Positions 49,201 to 59,090 of a stretch of DNA of 64,000 nt are shown one piece after another; within the stretch, counting starts at the first letter, position 1; the number at the start of each line of letters is the position of its first letter. The notes under the pieces are model-generated. The model had not been told where the DNA came from. It saw only the letters and a program-made list of their open reading frames with translations, and made no database searches. The DNA comes from a virus. The position numbers and the translations under genes were made by a program. The stretch covers positions 1 to 64,000 of the IMG/VR virus record IMGVR_UViG_3300019458_000607. One strand, given 5' to 3'.

Positions 49201-50652
49201 ATGGATCGTAATGCTTATCCTGATTGTGCATTTGCTTATGTTGGAAAGATTAATGGTTATGACTTTAAACTTTTTAGGCATCACACAGAAAAAGCCAAAA
49301 ATGGCAATGATCATGATACAGTCAATCCTACGCTTCTAAGAGCTTGTATTAGAACAGTTAATACTTTGCCAATAGATAATAGTACAAAAGTGGAAATAAA
49401 AGCCCATCTTTTAATGCATGCTGCTTCGATTTTTAAACTTGATACTTCAGATCCAGAAACTGCAATAAAAATACTATCTCAGCAAGATGGTGGCTCTCCA
49501 GAAGTTGCTAATAAAAACTTGACCAAAACAGAACATGAGGTCATCGAACCCCAAATGGTAGCAAACGATGATAAAAATAGCCCAAACAAGGCAGGCCAAG
49601 CCACTGCACAAGAAGATTCGGCAAAGGCCGGTAAAGTTCTTCCGGGAGCCGAAGAAGTAGTTCCAAGTCCAGAAAAAGCAGGATCAGATAAGCCATTGGC
49701 TGACTCAGAACCTTATAGCACAGGAAAAACTATTGATGTTGATAATGCCGAGAAATTAATTAACAACCCAAATACCGACAAGGTTGGCAAGGCTTCTGTT
49801 ACTGAAGAAGAAGATAAAAAAAAAGTAAATGAAGCTGTAAAAAAGCATAAGAAATCTAAAAAGAAAAGACTAAAAAGATCTACATATTCCGCCAATGATT
49901 TGGTTATTAGCAAAAGTGGAATTATTGGCATAGTAAATGAAATTAAGGAAGAAAAGCCAATAGTTACAGCAATTAAAAATGGCGAACCAATAACAGAAGA
50001 GTTTGAATTACTAGCCCAAACTGAAGCAGATCTAAAATCAACTAGTGGCGGGATAATTTTCTTGGATAATGCTGAACATCTGATAGGAAGCCCGAACCAA
50101 GATAAAGTTGGAAAAGCAAGTTTTAGTAAACTTGTTTTAGCGGAAAACCTAACAGAAGTTGGGCGAAAATTGGTAATTAATAGATTTGCTGCTGCATTAA
50201 AAGGAAAAACTATAGCCAAAATTCAAAAAGTTACAAAAGTAGCGTCTGTTGAAATGGTTGATATACTTATTGGCGACAAAGATTATCCAATGTATTTTAT
50301 GGTAAATGTTACTCGTAATGGAGAAGGTAAAGTTACTAGTGTTAAAATACTTAATGAATCTCTTCCAGGAGAGGCACTAGAAGATTTTGCTAAGTTTCTA
50401 AAAGATCTTTCTACAGAAGCTTATGATCCATACGTAGAAAAAGTTGAAACTGCAAAAGCAGATATAATTCCAGATTTAGCTACTGCTCCTGCTAAATTAG
50501 AAAAATGCACCAAAGATGTTTTAGCTGACAAGGTAAAGAAATATAAAGAAAAACACGGTGGGAAAGATCCTTCTGAAAAAGAAAGAAAGGCAATGGAGTC
50601 TAGTGCTTACGCTATTTGCACTGCTAGCTTGAAAAAGTCAGGGACAATGTAA
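49201..50652 (+). CDS. Virion-morphogenesis protein with internal repeat
   Basis: A 483-residue protein. The N-terminal ~95 residues are a folded part (FAYVGKINGYDFKLFRHHT); the C-terminus is a helix ending in a KDPSEKERKAMESSAYAIC segment. Two internal copies of a motif are seen: IDVDNAEKLINNPNTDKVGKA and FLDNAEHLIGSPNQDKVGKA, about 110 residues apart. It lies between portal and prohead protease genes, the position of a prohead core or minor head protein. Confidence 0.55.
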   Translation: MDRNAYPDCAFAYVGKINGYDFKLFRHHTEKAKNGNDHDTVNPTLLRACIRTVNTLPIDNSTKVEIKAHLLMHAASIFKLDTSDPETAIKILSQQDGGSPEVANKNLTKTEHEVIEPQMVANDDKNSPNKAGQATAQEDSAKAGKVLPGAEEVVPSPEKAGSDKPLADSEPYSTGKTIDVDNAEKLINNPNTDKVGKASVTEEEDKKKVNEAVKKHKKSKKKRLKRSTYSANDLVISKSGIIGIVNEIKEEKPIVTAIKNGEPITEEFELLAQTEADLKSTSGGIIFLDNAEHLIGSPNQDKVGKASFSKLVLAENLTEVGRKLVINRFAAALKGKTIAKIQKVTKVASVEMVDILIGDKDYPMYFMVNVTRNGEGKVTSVKILNESLPGEALEDFAKFLKDLSTEAYDPYVEKVETAKADIIPDLATAPAKLEKCTKDVLADKVKKYKEKHGGKDPSEKERKAMESSAYAICTASLKKSGTM

Positions 50653-50653
50653 T

Positions 50654-52030
50654 ATGGAACAAATGAAAACATATTTTTTAGCGAAGGCTAGTGTTGTTGA
50701 AACTGGCGAAGATGTTGACATAGAATCCATAAAAACTTATGCCAAAGTGTCAGATGATACCAAATTGGAAAAGCAAAAAGACTTAATGTATATTGTTTCT
50801 ATTTTGCTTTCTATTGGCGCTAATAAAAATGACGATTTCTTTCTTGCTAATGAAATTTTGCCAGTTAGAAATACTGGTGCTCATAAACCTTTGAATATGG
50901 AACATTCTAATGATAAGATAGTTGGGCATATAGTTAGGACATATGCTACTCTAAAAGATGGGTCAATTGTTCCTAATAGCAAGAATCCTGATACTGATAA
51001 TTTTGACATAACTTCTGAAGCTGTAATGTATAAGTTTATTTTTCCAGAATTAGCTGATGAAGTAAAACAATTGGCAAAAGCAGGAAAACTGTTCGTTTCT
51101 GTTGAAGCTTGGTTTTCTAATTTTGACTATCTTGTTGGTACGAAAATAGTTAAAAGAAATAAAGATACTGCGCCAATATTAGATCATCATCTTAAGGCTA
51201 ATGGAGGAGATGGGGTATTTGAGAATAAAAAGGTTCGTAGAGTATTAAGAAATATTACTATAGGCGGGCAAGGAATTGTTAAAACACCTGCAAATCCCAC
51301 AAGTCTAATAAAAAGCGTTGCGTCAATGACTCCAGAGTTCGTATTAGAAGATATAAAGGATGAAATCATAAAGAATAACATTACAGAAGATATTTTGTAT
51401 TTGGCTACCGCCAAGGAGAAAACTATGGACTTTCAAGACGAAGTAATCGAGGAATTGGCTCAAGTTATTGCTGCACAAAAGGTTTTGGCTTTAAAGACAG
51501 AACCAGATAAAGTTGAGATTAATACCATTCCAGAAGTAAAGGCCTTAATTGAAAGGGTTTCTGCTCTAGAAAGTGGAAATAAAGACCTAAAAGAAAAGGT
51601 TAATGCATTTGAGGCCAAAGAGGAAATTGGGAACAGGAAAGCTCAACTTAAGAAAATGGGTCTATCTGATTCATTTATCGAAGCTAATGAACCAGCACTC
51701 TCTTGCGTTAAAGAGAATTTTGATGCATTTATTAAACTTCTTGGTGCTGCTATTTCAGATTCTAAACCACAAAAGGCAATTAATACAGAATTAGAAGTAA
51801 AAGAAGTTAAAGAGGCAGAAGTGGTTAAAAGCGATGAAAGTACCGAAATTGAAGAAGATGGGCAAGATGAAGACGTAATAACTATCGAAGAACTTGAATT
51901 GGTTGATAAAGAAATTAAAATAGAAACAGATGGCAAGAGTGGTTCTTCGCCACAAGATATAATTTCTAGAAAGCTAAGTCAATTGATGGGTTCTAAAAGC
52001 AATAAGTGGTTAAAGATTTTTAAGAAATAA
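50654..52030 (+). CDS. Putative prohead protease with scaffold-like C-terminus
   Basis: A 458-residue protein. The N-terminal half has LPVRNTGAHKPLNMEHSNDK, GHIVRTYATL and SVEAWFSNFDYLVG, which match phage prohead-protease-type proteins with a conserved HxxxNMEH region. The C-terminal half is a charged, mainly coiled-coil stretch typical of scaffolding (SALESGNKDLKEKVNAFEAKEE). It probably self-processes during capsid assembly. Confidence 0.6.
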   Translation: MEQMKTYFLAKASVVETGEDVDIESIKTYAKVSDDTKLEKQKDLMYIVSILLSIGANKNDDFFLANEILPVRNTGAHKPLNMEHSNDKIVGHIVRTYATLKDGSIVPNSKNPDTDNFDITSEAVMYKFIFPELADEVKQLAKAGKLFVSVEAWFSNFDYLVGTKIVKRNKDTAPILDHHLKANGGDGVFENKKVRRVLRNITIGGQGIVKTPANPTSLIKSVASMTPEFVLEDIKDEIIKNNITEDILYLATAKEKTMDFQDEVIEELAQVIAAQKVLALKTEPDKVEINTIPEVKALIERVSALESGNKDLKEKVNAFEAKEEIGNRKAQLKKMGLSDSFIEANEPALSCVKENFDAFIKLLGAAISDSKPQKAINTELEVKEVKEAEVVKSDESTEIEEDGQDEDVITIEELELVDKEIKIETDGKSGSSPQDIISRKLSQLMGSKSNKWLKIFKK

Positions 52031-52042
52031 TAAGGAGGAAGA

Positions 52043-52492
52043 ATGGCGACTAAACCACATCAAGTAGTTACAAGTGATGACATTAACTTTGTTTGCGATA
52101 ACGTAGTTGCAGAGGGATATGTCGTTCAGTATACAACCGGCGGACATGTGAAAAAGAGTAATAACGTCGGCGATAAAGTTGCCGGTATTATTCTAGAAAA
52201 TGTTGTTGCAGGTCTTCATCCAACCAACATTAGTTTTGGGGAAGAAACTGGCACAGTTGACAATGCCAAGAACTTCTCAAAGAATCAGACGCACGTTTCA
52301 GGAGTTGTTCGTCTGATGCGAATTGGTCAGATTGTTACTAATGCAGTTTCTGGCTCCTTTTCGGTTGGTGATATTGTAAAGAATATGGCCGGTGGGCTTA
52401 TGCGAGTTGGGGGTGGAGGCCAAACAGTTGGTCACGCTCTTTCAACAAAGAGTTCCGACGGTTATGTTAAGATTTTCGTTAATATAGCTTAA
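52043..52492 (+). CDS. Head decoration-type protein
   Basis: A 149-residue beta-rich protein between protease and major capsid genes. Repeated short strand motifs with Gly and Val (AEGYVVQYTTGGHVKKSNN, VSGSFSVGDIVKNMAGG) fit a small capsid stabilising protein. It has a strong AAGGAGG site and more G/C-rich codons than flanking genes, as expected for a highly made virion protein. Confidence 0.6.
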   Translation: MATKPHQVVTSDDINFVCDNVVAEGYVVQYTTGGHVKKSNNVGDKVAGIILENVVAGLHPTNISFGEETGTVDNAKNFSKNQTHVSGVVRLMRIGQIVTNAVSGSFSVGDIVKNMAGGLMRVGGGGQTVGHALSTKSSDGYVKIFVNIA

Positions 52493-52532
52493 TTTGGTTT
52501 ATTGGAAATAAAAATTTTTTTGGAGGTGTATA

Positions 52533-53549
52533 ATGGAAGTCAAGGTCGACGGCAAAACCATTGCAAGTTTTAAAGACGATGCTACTAATGCAGATGTTCT
52601 GCTTAAGGCTACTGCTTCGGGAGACTCTGCGGAAGCATACAATGCTCGAAAAGCAATTGCTGCTGCGCTGGAACAAGCATGGCGAGCAGGCGTTCTAGAG
52701 CCAGACACTCTTGGTACTATTTTCCAACGAATTGATCTCCCTGGCGGAGTAGATGCCAAGTTTCCACTTGATTTCTATTCTCCAGAAAAAGAAGGGAATT
52801 ACAAAGGCTTTGTTGTTCCAAAGCAAGGAGCAATCCCTGATCAAATAATCGAAGGCGATGAAATTCGAGTTCCAACTTATAAGATTGCCAATGCAATTTC
52901 TTGGTCTCTTGATTATGCAAGAGATGCTCGTTGGGATGTTATTGCACGGGCACTTGAAGTTTTTACTAACGGTTTCGTTCGCAAGATTAATGATGACGGT
53001 TGGCACGTAGTTCTAAAGGCTGGTAATACTAATTCTCAGTCAGTTGTTCAGGACTCATCTGCATCGGCTGGCGAGTTTACTAAGGCTTTGCTCACAAATA
53101 TGATGGTTAAGATGTTGCGTCAGACTGGCGGGCGAAATGCTCGTCTGACTGACCTTTATCTTTCTCCAGAAGGTCTTGCAGATATTCTAAATTTTGATGA
53201 TACTACTGTTGGTAGTATTTATCTCAATTCTCTACTCTTTAAGCGAGAAGATGAATTAACGTCATTGTTTGGGGTAAGACTTCATGAACTACAAGAACTT
53301 GGAGAAAGTCAGGAATATGAGTCTTTCCTAGTGACTACACTAGGTCGTGCTCATACTGGTGGCGATCTTGAGTTCTGTGTAGGACTTGATTTACAACACC
53401 GAGATTCATTCGTAATGCCAGTTCGGCAAAATATGGAAATGTATGATGATCCAGCATTGCATCGTTCAATGAAGGCTGGGCTATACGGATGGTTAGAACT
53501 TGGAATGGCAGCACTTGATATTCGTAGAGCCATTATAGGTTCTTTCTAA
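52533..53549 (+). CDS. Major capsid protein
   Basis: A 338-residue protein after a GGAGG site. It has an N-terminal helical arm, LDFYSPEKEGNYKGFVVPKQG, a long helix with RDARWDVIARALEVFTNGFV (spine-helix-like), a domain ending LTDLYLSPEGLADILNF, and VMPVRQNMEMYDDPALHRS. This order fits an HK97-fold capsid protein of the large phage type. High-expression codon use and a terminator right after it support the call. Confidence 0.8.
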   Translation: MEVKVDGKTIASFKDDATNADVLLKATASGDSAEAYNARKAIAAALEQAWRAGVLEPDTLGTIFQRIDLPGGVDAKFPLDFYSPEKEGNYKGFVVPKQGAIPDQIIEGDEIRVPTYKIANAISWSLDYARDARWDVIARALEVFTNGFVRKINDDGWHVVLKAGNTNSQSVVQDSSASAGEFTKALLTNMMVKMLRQTGGRNARLTDLYLSPEGLADILNFDDTTVGSIYLNSLLFKREDELTSLFGVRLHELQELGESQEYESFLVTTLGRAHTGGDLEFCVGLDLQHRDSFVMPVRQNMEMYDDPALHRSMKAGLYGWLELGMAALDIRRAIIGSF

Positions 53550-53566
53550 TAATTAAGTCAATTAAA

Positions 53567-53603
53567 GAAATGCCCCGGATACCCGCCGGGGCTTCTTTTT
53601 TTT
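53567..53603 (+). terminator. Strong rho-independent terminator after the capsid gene
   Basis: GCCCCGG (53572-53578) pairs with CCGGGGC (53586-53592) around a short loop, followed by TTCTTTTTTTT. It separates the capsid gene from the structural genes downstream, so head protein output can be tuned separately. Confidence 0.95.
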
Positions 53604-53647
53604 GCCTCTTCTGTCAAGTTCGTAATATATATTAAAGGAGAGGGAAA

Positions 53648-55129
53648 TTGGCTACAGAAGTTATAAAATCTATAAATCCTCTTGGCGGAGGGGATTATAT
53701 AAGTTTAGCTGCTTGGGTTGCTGATAGACAAGGGGATTTGGTATCTAGAGATACAATAGAAATTGCAGAAATATATGGTGGCGAATCTGTAGGAATATTA
53801 GACTTACAGGCATCAGGATGGACCACTAATTCAACGCATTATATTATTGTTAGAGCAGCATCAAATCAAGGTCACGACGGAATATTTAATATAAATAAAG
53901 CATATGTAAAAACAACATCTGGTCCTGCCATGGTTGTGGGGGTTCCTTATACTCGAATAGGGACCGGAATTTCAATAGAAACTACAGATTCATCTGTCAC
54001 GGTTCCTTCTTTATATTGTGATGCCGGTACCGGAACTTGCATATTTGAAGGATTAATAGTAAGAAATCTTAATGGCTATACGGCTAGGATGTTTTCTTCT
54101 TCTCCGTTGGCGGCAAATGGAAATTTGGCCAGAAATTGTGTATTTTTACATGGAAATGGCAAAGAAACATATTGCATCGAAACCGGAGATATAAGTGGCA
54201 CTACCCCTGGTGTGCATTTTACATTTTATAATTGTACAATAGTACAGCTTAGACTAGATGAAGATTGTGTATTTACTAGGGCATCTTCTCCTCCGTCTGA
54301 TAATGCGGCTTTTGAAAATTGTTATTTTTATGGCAATGAAATAATATATGGTGGTAACGGTGGGACTATAAAAGGCGATAATGATGCAACTAGTAATAAT
54401 GAAGCAAAGCAATCTGGCCTAAGAAATGTTCTTCTTAATACCGATAATTTTACTAATGTTGACTATAGTACATTTGATGCCAGAATAAAACCAGCCTCTG
54501 TTTTAGTTAAAGCCGGCAAAAACTTGTCTGCCGGTATTTTTGGCTTTGAAATAGATTACGAAGAAGACCCCAGAGATGGCCCATTTGATATAGGCGCAGA
54601 TGAAATATATCCAAATGAAATAGTAGATCTTATAGATATGATTCAGACAGATCTAGGGCTGGATTCTTCTTTTACAGAGTCAATGATTAATACTTTCATT
54701 ATTAAAGCTATCAGGAGAATAAATAGGAGACTGGGCTTTACTGGGACAAGCAATGAAATTTCAATTGATTTTGAAAGAAAACTAATAACTCCAACGCCAA
54801 ACGATACAATACTTGATTTAATCATTATGCAAACGGAATGTTTAATAATGAAAAATAAGTCAGGCAAAGCAGGAAGTTCGGGCATAAGACTTAAAGATGG
54901 AGATTCTGAAGTTGATTTGGGAGCAGGAGCCAAGGTTACTATTGATTTAACAAATTCAATATGCAAAGAACTAAATGATGCAATTATAGAATATCTTTAT
55001 AGAGTAACTCAGGGCGATGTAATATGGTATGGAAACAGAAGAATTACACAAGATATGGACCACGATAACGAGGGGGATGGATCAGAAAGAGATTTTAGTT
55101 CTCCGTTTGATAGTTCAAGAGGCGCATAA
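53648..55129 (+). CDS. Beta-helix protein fused to a neck/adaptor domain
   Basis: A 493-residue protein, TTG start after AAAGGAGAGGG. Residues 1-320 form one module of the local beta-helix family: SINPLGGGDYISLAAWVADR, RDTIEIAEIYGG, VRAASNQGHDGIFN, then repeated short strands and FDIGADEI. Residues ~325-493 are different: IVDLIDMIQTDLGLDSSF and a helical part like head-tail adaptor proteins. A surface or tail-spike module fused to a neck protein is the inference. Confidence 0.6.
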   Translation: MATEVIKSINPLGGGDYISLAAWVADRQGDLVSRDTIEIAEIYGGESVGILDLQASGWTTNSTHYIIVRAASNQGHDGIFNINKAYVKTTSGPAMVVGVPYTRIGTGISIETTDSSVTVPSLYCDAGTGTCIFEGLIVRNLNGYTARMFSSSPLAANGNLARNCVFLHGNGKETYCIETGDISGTTPGVHFTFYNCTIVQLRLDEDCVFTRASSPPSDNAAFENCYFYGNEIIYGGNGGTIKGDNDATSNNEAKQSGLRNVLLNTDNFTNVDYSTFDARIKPASVLVKAGKNLSAGIFGFEIDYEEDPRDGPFDIGADEIYPNEIVDLIDMIQTDLGLDSSFTESMINTFIIKAIRRINRRLGFTGTSNEISIDFERKLITPTPNDTILDLIIMQTECLIMKNKSGKAGSSGIRLKDGDSEVDLGAGAKVTIDLTNSICKELNDAIIEYLYRVTQGDVIWYGNRRITQDMDHDNEGDGSERDFSSPFDSSRGA

Positions 55130-56490
55130 TGCCAGATCCTTTTTATGCATCACTTAGACCAAAGGGCGGAAGCCCTTATAATAAAAGAGAATTATTATTT
55201 GGTAGCGGATTATTCGTTAATCAAGTAGGTACTAGAATTTATATTGATTTAAATTCTCAGTCTTTTGTTTCTGGAGTAATCGGTCCACAAGGTCCATCAG
55301 GAAATCAAGGCATTCAAGGATTACAAGGAATTCAGGGAATAGCAGGACAAGACGGAGAAGATGGGCAAGATGGAGCAACAGGATCTCAAGGCCCTACAGG
55401 TCCTTCTGGTGCAATTGGACCACAAGGTGATCAAGGAATTCAAGGGCTACAAGGTATACAAGGCAACCAAGGGATTCAAGGTATCCAAGGAGTTGCTGGA
55501 CCATCTGGTTTAAGCACAGCAGACCCACAACTAAGAGAAGATTTTACTAATGCTTCTGGAGTATGGGTGAAAGATGGAACTAATCTTGGACTTGGCAAAA
55601 AAGTTTTCAAGCAAAAAAACGCCTTAAATAACTTAGAATTTAGAACTATAATTGCTGGGAGCGGTATACAGTTAACTGAAAATAGCAATGATATTGTATT
55701 TGACAATACCTTAGTTGATGATCTTGCATTAACAGATAGTATAGCAACAAAACTACGTACTGATTTTAGTAATGCATCTGGCCTATGGATAAAAACAGCT
55801 AGCAATATTGGTTCTTCAGGTATTGGTCTATTCAAGCAAAAATATGGCTCCAATCTTGAATTCAAGAAAATAGTTGCTGGATCTAACATTACTATAACAG
55901 AAAATACTAGTTCTTTGACATTTGATAGTGATGACACAAGCAAAATTAGTACATCTTCTAATTCTGGCTCTGGAATTACAATTGCCAAAACAAAGCTTGG
56001 AACAGATTTGCCATTTAAATCATTAGTTGGCGGTGATGCTTGTACAGTAAATAGTCAAGAAAACGAGATTGTTGTTAATTGTGGACAAGATCAATTTACT
56101 ATTATAGGAGCTTCAACATCTTGGCCATTGCAACCTTCTACTTTACAAGAATTTTCTAATAATAATCAAAGAAGAATAACAGTTGATTTGATAAATTATA
56201 AAAAGTTTAGAATATTAGCTAATGTAAATACTACTGGCTCTGCTTCTTCTGTATTAGGCATTCAATATTCATTAGATGGTGGATCTACGTGGAAAGGAAT
56301 GAACAACGGAACATCAGGTTCTAATAGTACAACAACGCTTTCTTTAAATGGGACGGGATCAAAAGTGAGTTCTTGGGCAAATATATCATCTGAGGCCATT
56401 ACGTATAATATTCTAGTAAGAATAGCTGGATCTGGCGGCAATTCTCTTGCTAGTCCGGCAGTGACTTTATTTGCTATACAATTCAAGTAA
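55129..56490 (+). CDS. Collagen-like fibre protein
   Basis: A 453-residue protein. A short N-terminal cap precedes about 25 uninterrupted Gly-X-Y triplets (from GPQGPSG to GVAGPSG), then three related modules (FTNASGVWVKDGTNLG, FSNASGLWIKTASNIG, and a shorter third), and a C-terminal beta-sandwich-like domain (IQYSLDGGSTWKGM). Gly-X-Y regions form trimeric fibres in phage capsids and tails. It is likely a virion surface fibre. Confidence 0.75.
   Translation: MPDPFYASLRPKGGSPYNKRELLFGSGLFVNQVGTRIYIDLNSQSFVSGVIGPQGPSGNQGIQGLQGIQGIAGQDGEDGQDGATGSQGPTGPSGAIGPQGDQGIQGLQGIQGNQGIQGIQGVAGPSGLSTADPQLREDFTNASGVWVKDGTNLGLGKKVFKQKNALNNLEFRTIIAGSGIQLTENSNDIVFDNTLVDDLALTDSIATKLRTDFSNASGLWIKTASNIGSSGIGLFKQKYGSNLEFKKIVAGSNITITENTSSLTFDSDDTSKISTSSNSGSGITIAKTKLGTDLPFKSLVGGDACTVNSQENEIVVNCGQDQFTIIGASTSWPLQPSTLQEFSNNNQRRITVDLINYKKFRILANVNTTGSASSVLGIQYSLDGGSTWKGMNNGTSGSNSTTTLSLNGTGSKVSSWANISSEAITYNILVRIAGSGGNSLASPAVTLFAIQFK
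55282..55509 (+). repeat. Collagen-type Gly-X-Y repeat tract
   Basis: The in-frame tract codes for 25 consecutive Gly-X-Y triplets, with frequent GIQ, GLQ and GPS/GPQ units, plus one final Gly. The DNA repeat is imperfect (ggn-aty-car type units), so copy number may vary between relatives. Confidence 0.9.
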
Positions 56491-56500
56491 TAAGGTATTT

Positions 56501-58564
56501 ATGGCAACTATAATAGAAAAATTTATAGACCCAACAGGAGCCGGAGATTATGTAACATTATCAGGTTGGGCTGCTGATAGAGTGGGAAATATAGTGTCAC
56601 GAGACACTATAGAAATAGCCTCTATTAGAGGCGGTGGATCGGTTGGAGATGTGCATTTAGGATCTGGCCACGGATGGGTTACAGATGAAGATCACTATAT
56701 ACACATAAGAGCAGCTTCTGGTCATGAACATCCAGGCTGTTTTGATAACACTAAAGCATTTATAAATGGCCGTAGAGATATTCCTATTTTTTGTCAGGTT
56801 GGATTTACTAGAATAGGCCCTGGAATTTCTATATACAATAATTTTGATAATCCAGATATTCCTGAGCATCCGGCATACGGAATGGCAATACACCAAGTTC
56901 ATGAAGATAAACCATGCGTTGTTGATGGTTTGGCAATAAAACTAGATATTAGTTCTGTTGGAATTCTTGTTGAATGGTGCTACGGAGAAAGAGGCCACTT
57001 TATAAAAAACTGCACTATAGTTGGAGATTCTAATCCAATAACTGCAATAAGAGTTACTAATGCTAAAGCCACTGTTTATAATTGTGCATTAATTTCTAAT
57101 GGTGGAATAGGATTACAAGGTGACAATGACGGAGGAGTTTTTGAGCCTATTTTTGGTCCCGCTGCCCCAGGAATTGTAATATCAGAAAATAATTATATTA
57201 GCGCAACTTCTGGCTATGTTGCTTTTGGCTCTGGTAGCTTTTTCGTTAAAGGACAAAGCGATGTTACTTCTACAAATGAAGCAGTTAATCCATCTTATAG
57301 AAATATAGCCTATCAAGATGCTGGATTTTTGAATCCGTTTGCTGGTTCAGGAACAGGATTACAAGAAAGAACTTGGCAAGATTTGCATTTAATTAAAACA
57401 TCTTTCTTGAGAGGCAAGGGCGTTGATTTAAGAGAGAATGAAAACCCAGAAGCCAATGTTTTAACAGACATGGATGGATTTACAAGACCAGAAACGCCAG
57501 ATGTGGGAGCATTACAATTCAAGGTGCCGCAAAAAATAATAAAAACCATTAAGCCATCTGGCGGAGATTATACTACTATTAATGCTTGGGAACAAGATAG
57601 GAGAGGTAATTTAGCAAGGCGAAATTCTATAGAAATTGCTGAGATATATTCTGGTACTAATAATGTTGGCTTAAGAATGTTGGCTGGTAATTGGGGAGTA
57701 AATTTACAGTCATATCCTGTTATTAGGGCTGCAACTGGACATTCTCATTCTGGGGTATTTGATGCAAATAAGGCTTATATTAAAAATAGTACTTCTATAA
57801 AAGAAGCAATATTCTGTACAGTTGGACATACACATATTGGTCCAGGACTTTCTATTGAAAATAGTTTTTATACTGGGGTTTCGGAAGATCCTTATTGTAT
57901 AAGAGCGTCTGGACTCATTAGAGGTGGACCATTTATTATAGAGCAGTGTTGTTTAAAAAATGCCGTAGAAAAAAACAATACAAAGATGGTTAAATCGGAA
58001 ATTTGTTTTTACGACCCTAGTTTTCCTCATATTATTAAAAATTGTCAAATTTTTACTGCTGGAGGGGACACAACTGCCCAAGGGCTATTATTGCACGGCT
58101 CAAAATGGAAAGTATATAATAATATTATTTATACATTTGGGTCCTTGGCAACTGCAATTATATCAGATGGCGGAGAATTAAAATGTGAAAACAATTATAT
58201 TGCTTGTAATAGAAAATCCTATGATGTGCAGGGCGGCGGCACAATAATTAAAGGATTTAGGGATGCGACACAAAATGATGAGGCACTAAATCCCAGTTTA
58301 AGCGGTATTTTACGTATAAATAGTGTTTTCCTTGATGCTGATCCAATAGGCTATCCTAATGTTGCACCTAATAACTATTTGCCGTTAGGATCTCCTTTAA
58401 GGGCTTCTGGCATAAACTTAAGTAATCAACATAGAGAATATCTATCGGTCGTAAAAGATATAAGGGGAAAATTAAGAACGGTTCCCTATGATATAGGAGC
58501 CTTTGAGGCTACTAATCCAGGAGAGGAATCGGTATCAACAGATAACTTTTTTGTATTATTTTAG
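56501..58564 (+). CDS. Double beta-helix module protein
   Basis: ATG 56501 is preferred over TTG 56471, which lies in the previous gene. A 687-residue protein with two tandem copies of the family module: FIDPTGAGDYVTLSGWAADR from residue ~6, and TIKPSGGDYTTINAWEQDR from about residue 349. Both have RDTIEIA or RNSIEIA, IRAASGHEH or IRAATGHSH, and a PDVGALQF or YDIGAFEA closing strand. Likely a right-handed beta-helix virion spike or fibre subunit. Confidence 0.65.
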   Translation: MATIIEKFIDPTGAGDYVTLSGWAADRVGNIVSRDTIEIASIRGGGSVGDVHLGSGHGWVTDEDHYIHIRAASGHEHPGCFDNTKAFINGRRDIPIFCQVGFTRIGPGISIYNNFDNPDIPEHPAYGMAIHQVHEDKPCVVDGLAIKLDISSVGILVEWCYGERGHFIKNCTIVGDSNPITAIRVTNAKATVYNCALISNGGIGLQGDNDGGVFEPIFGPAAPGIVISENNYISATSGYVAFGSGSFFVKGQSDVTSTNEAVNPSYRNIAYQDAGFLNPFAGSGTGLQERTWQDLHLIKTSFLRGKGVDLRENENPEANVLTDMDGFTRPETPDVGALQFKVPQKIIKTIKPSGGDYTTINAWEQDRRGNLARRNSIEIAEIYSGTNNVGLRMLAGNWGVNLQSYPVIRAATGHSHSGVFDANKAYIKNSTSIKEAIFCTVGHTHIGPGLSIENSFYTGVSEDPYCIRASGLIRGGPFIIEQCCLKNAVEKNNTKMVKSEICFYDPSFPHIIKNCQIFTAGGDTTAQGLLLHGSKWKVYNNIIYTFGSLATAIISDGGELKCENNYIACNRKSYDVQGGGTIIKGFRDATQNDEALNPSLSGILRINSVFLDADPIGYPNVAPNNYLPLGSPLRASGINLSNQHREYLSVVKDIRGKLRTVPYDIGAFEATNPGEESVSTDNFFVLF

Positions 58565-58573
58565 GGGGATATA

Positions 58574-59077
58574 ATGAGCTTACTGCCTTATGATAAAGGA
58601 TCAACCGGAAGGTATCTAGTTATAGATCCTTCTGGCAGAGTTGTTACTACATCTGACCCTGCCGGAGGTCTTTATCCTCTAGGATTTGGAAGTACTGGAC
58701 GGGCAGTGATGGTAGATGCTTCTGGAAGATTAGTTACTTCTCCAGAAAGTTCTTTACCAAGCGTATTAAGCTCTAATTTTGTTGAGTTGCCATCTGCAAC
58801 CGGAATAACAGTAAATCTTAATGATGGTAATAATTACTTTGTTGACTTAGAACATGATACTACGCTTACTTTAAACAATCCTACTGATGGTGCAACTTAT
58901 AGATTTGTCTTTAGAAACAATGGTACATCAGATGTAACCTTTCCTGCTGCCGTTGCATTTAAAGGCGCCATAGAACCAGCACTAACACAAGTTTCTGGCG
59001 CACTTGATTTAGTTTCATTACTTTATGTTGGTCCAATTTCTACATATATTGGCGATACCTCAACCGACTTTTCTTAA
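58574..59077 (+). CDS. Small virion fibre/attachment protein
   Basis: A 167-residue protein. Two short N-terminal repeats (YDKGSTGRYLVIDPSGRVV and GFGSTGRAVMVDASGRLV) are followed by a beta domain: NYFVDLEHDTTLTLNN, TFPAAVAFKGAIEPALTQ. The second part is closely related to the C-terminal domain of the protein at 60092. Probably a fibre tip or capping module. Confidence 0.6.
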   Translation: MSLLPYDKGSTGRYLVIDPSGRVVTTSDPAGGLYPLGFGSTGRAVMVDASGRLVTSPESSLPSVLSSNFVELPSATGITVNLNDGNNYFVDLEHDTTLTLNNPTDGATYRFVFRNNGTSDVTFPAAVAFKGAIEPALTQVSGALDLVSLLYVGPISTYIGDTSTDFS

Positions 59078-59090
59078 CGGTGAATAAAAA

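Noticed and set aside
55282-55509. Repeat tract considered as a CRISPR or VNTR array
   Set aside because: It is in frame and codes for perfect Gly-X-Y collagen triplets; there are no uniform repeats or spacers.
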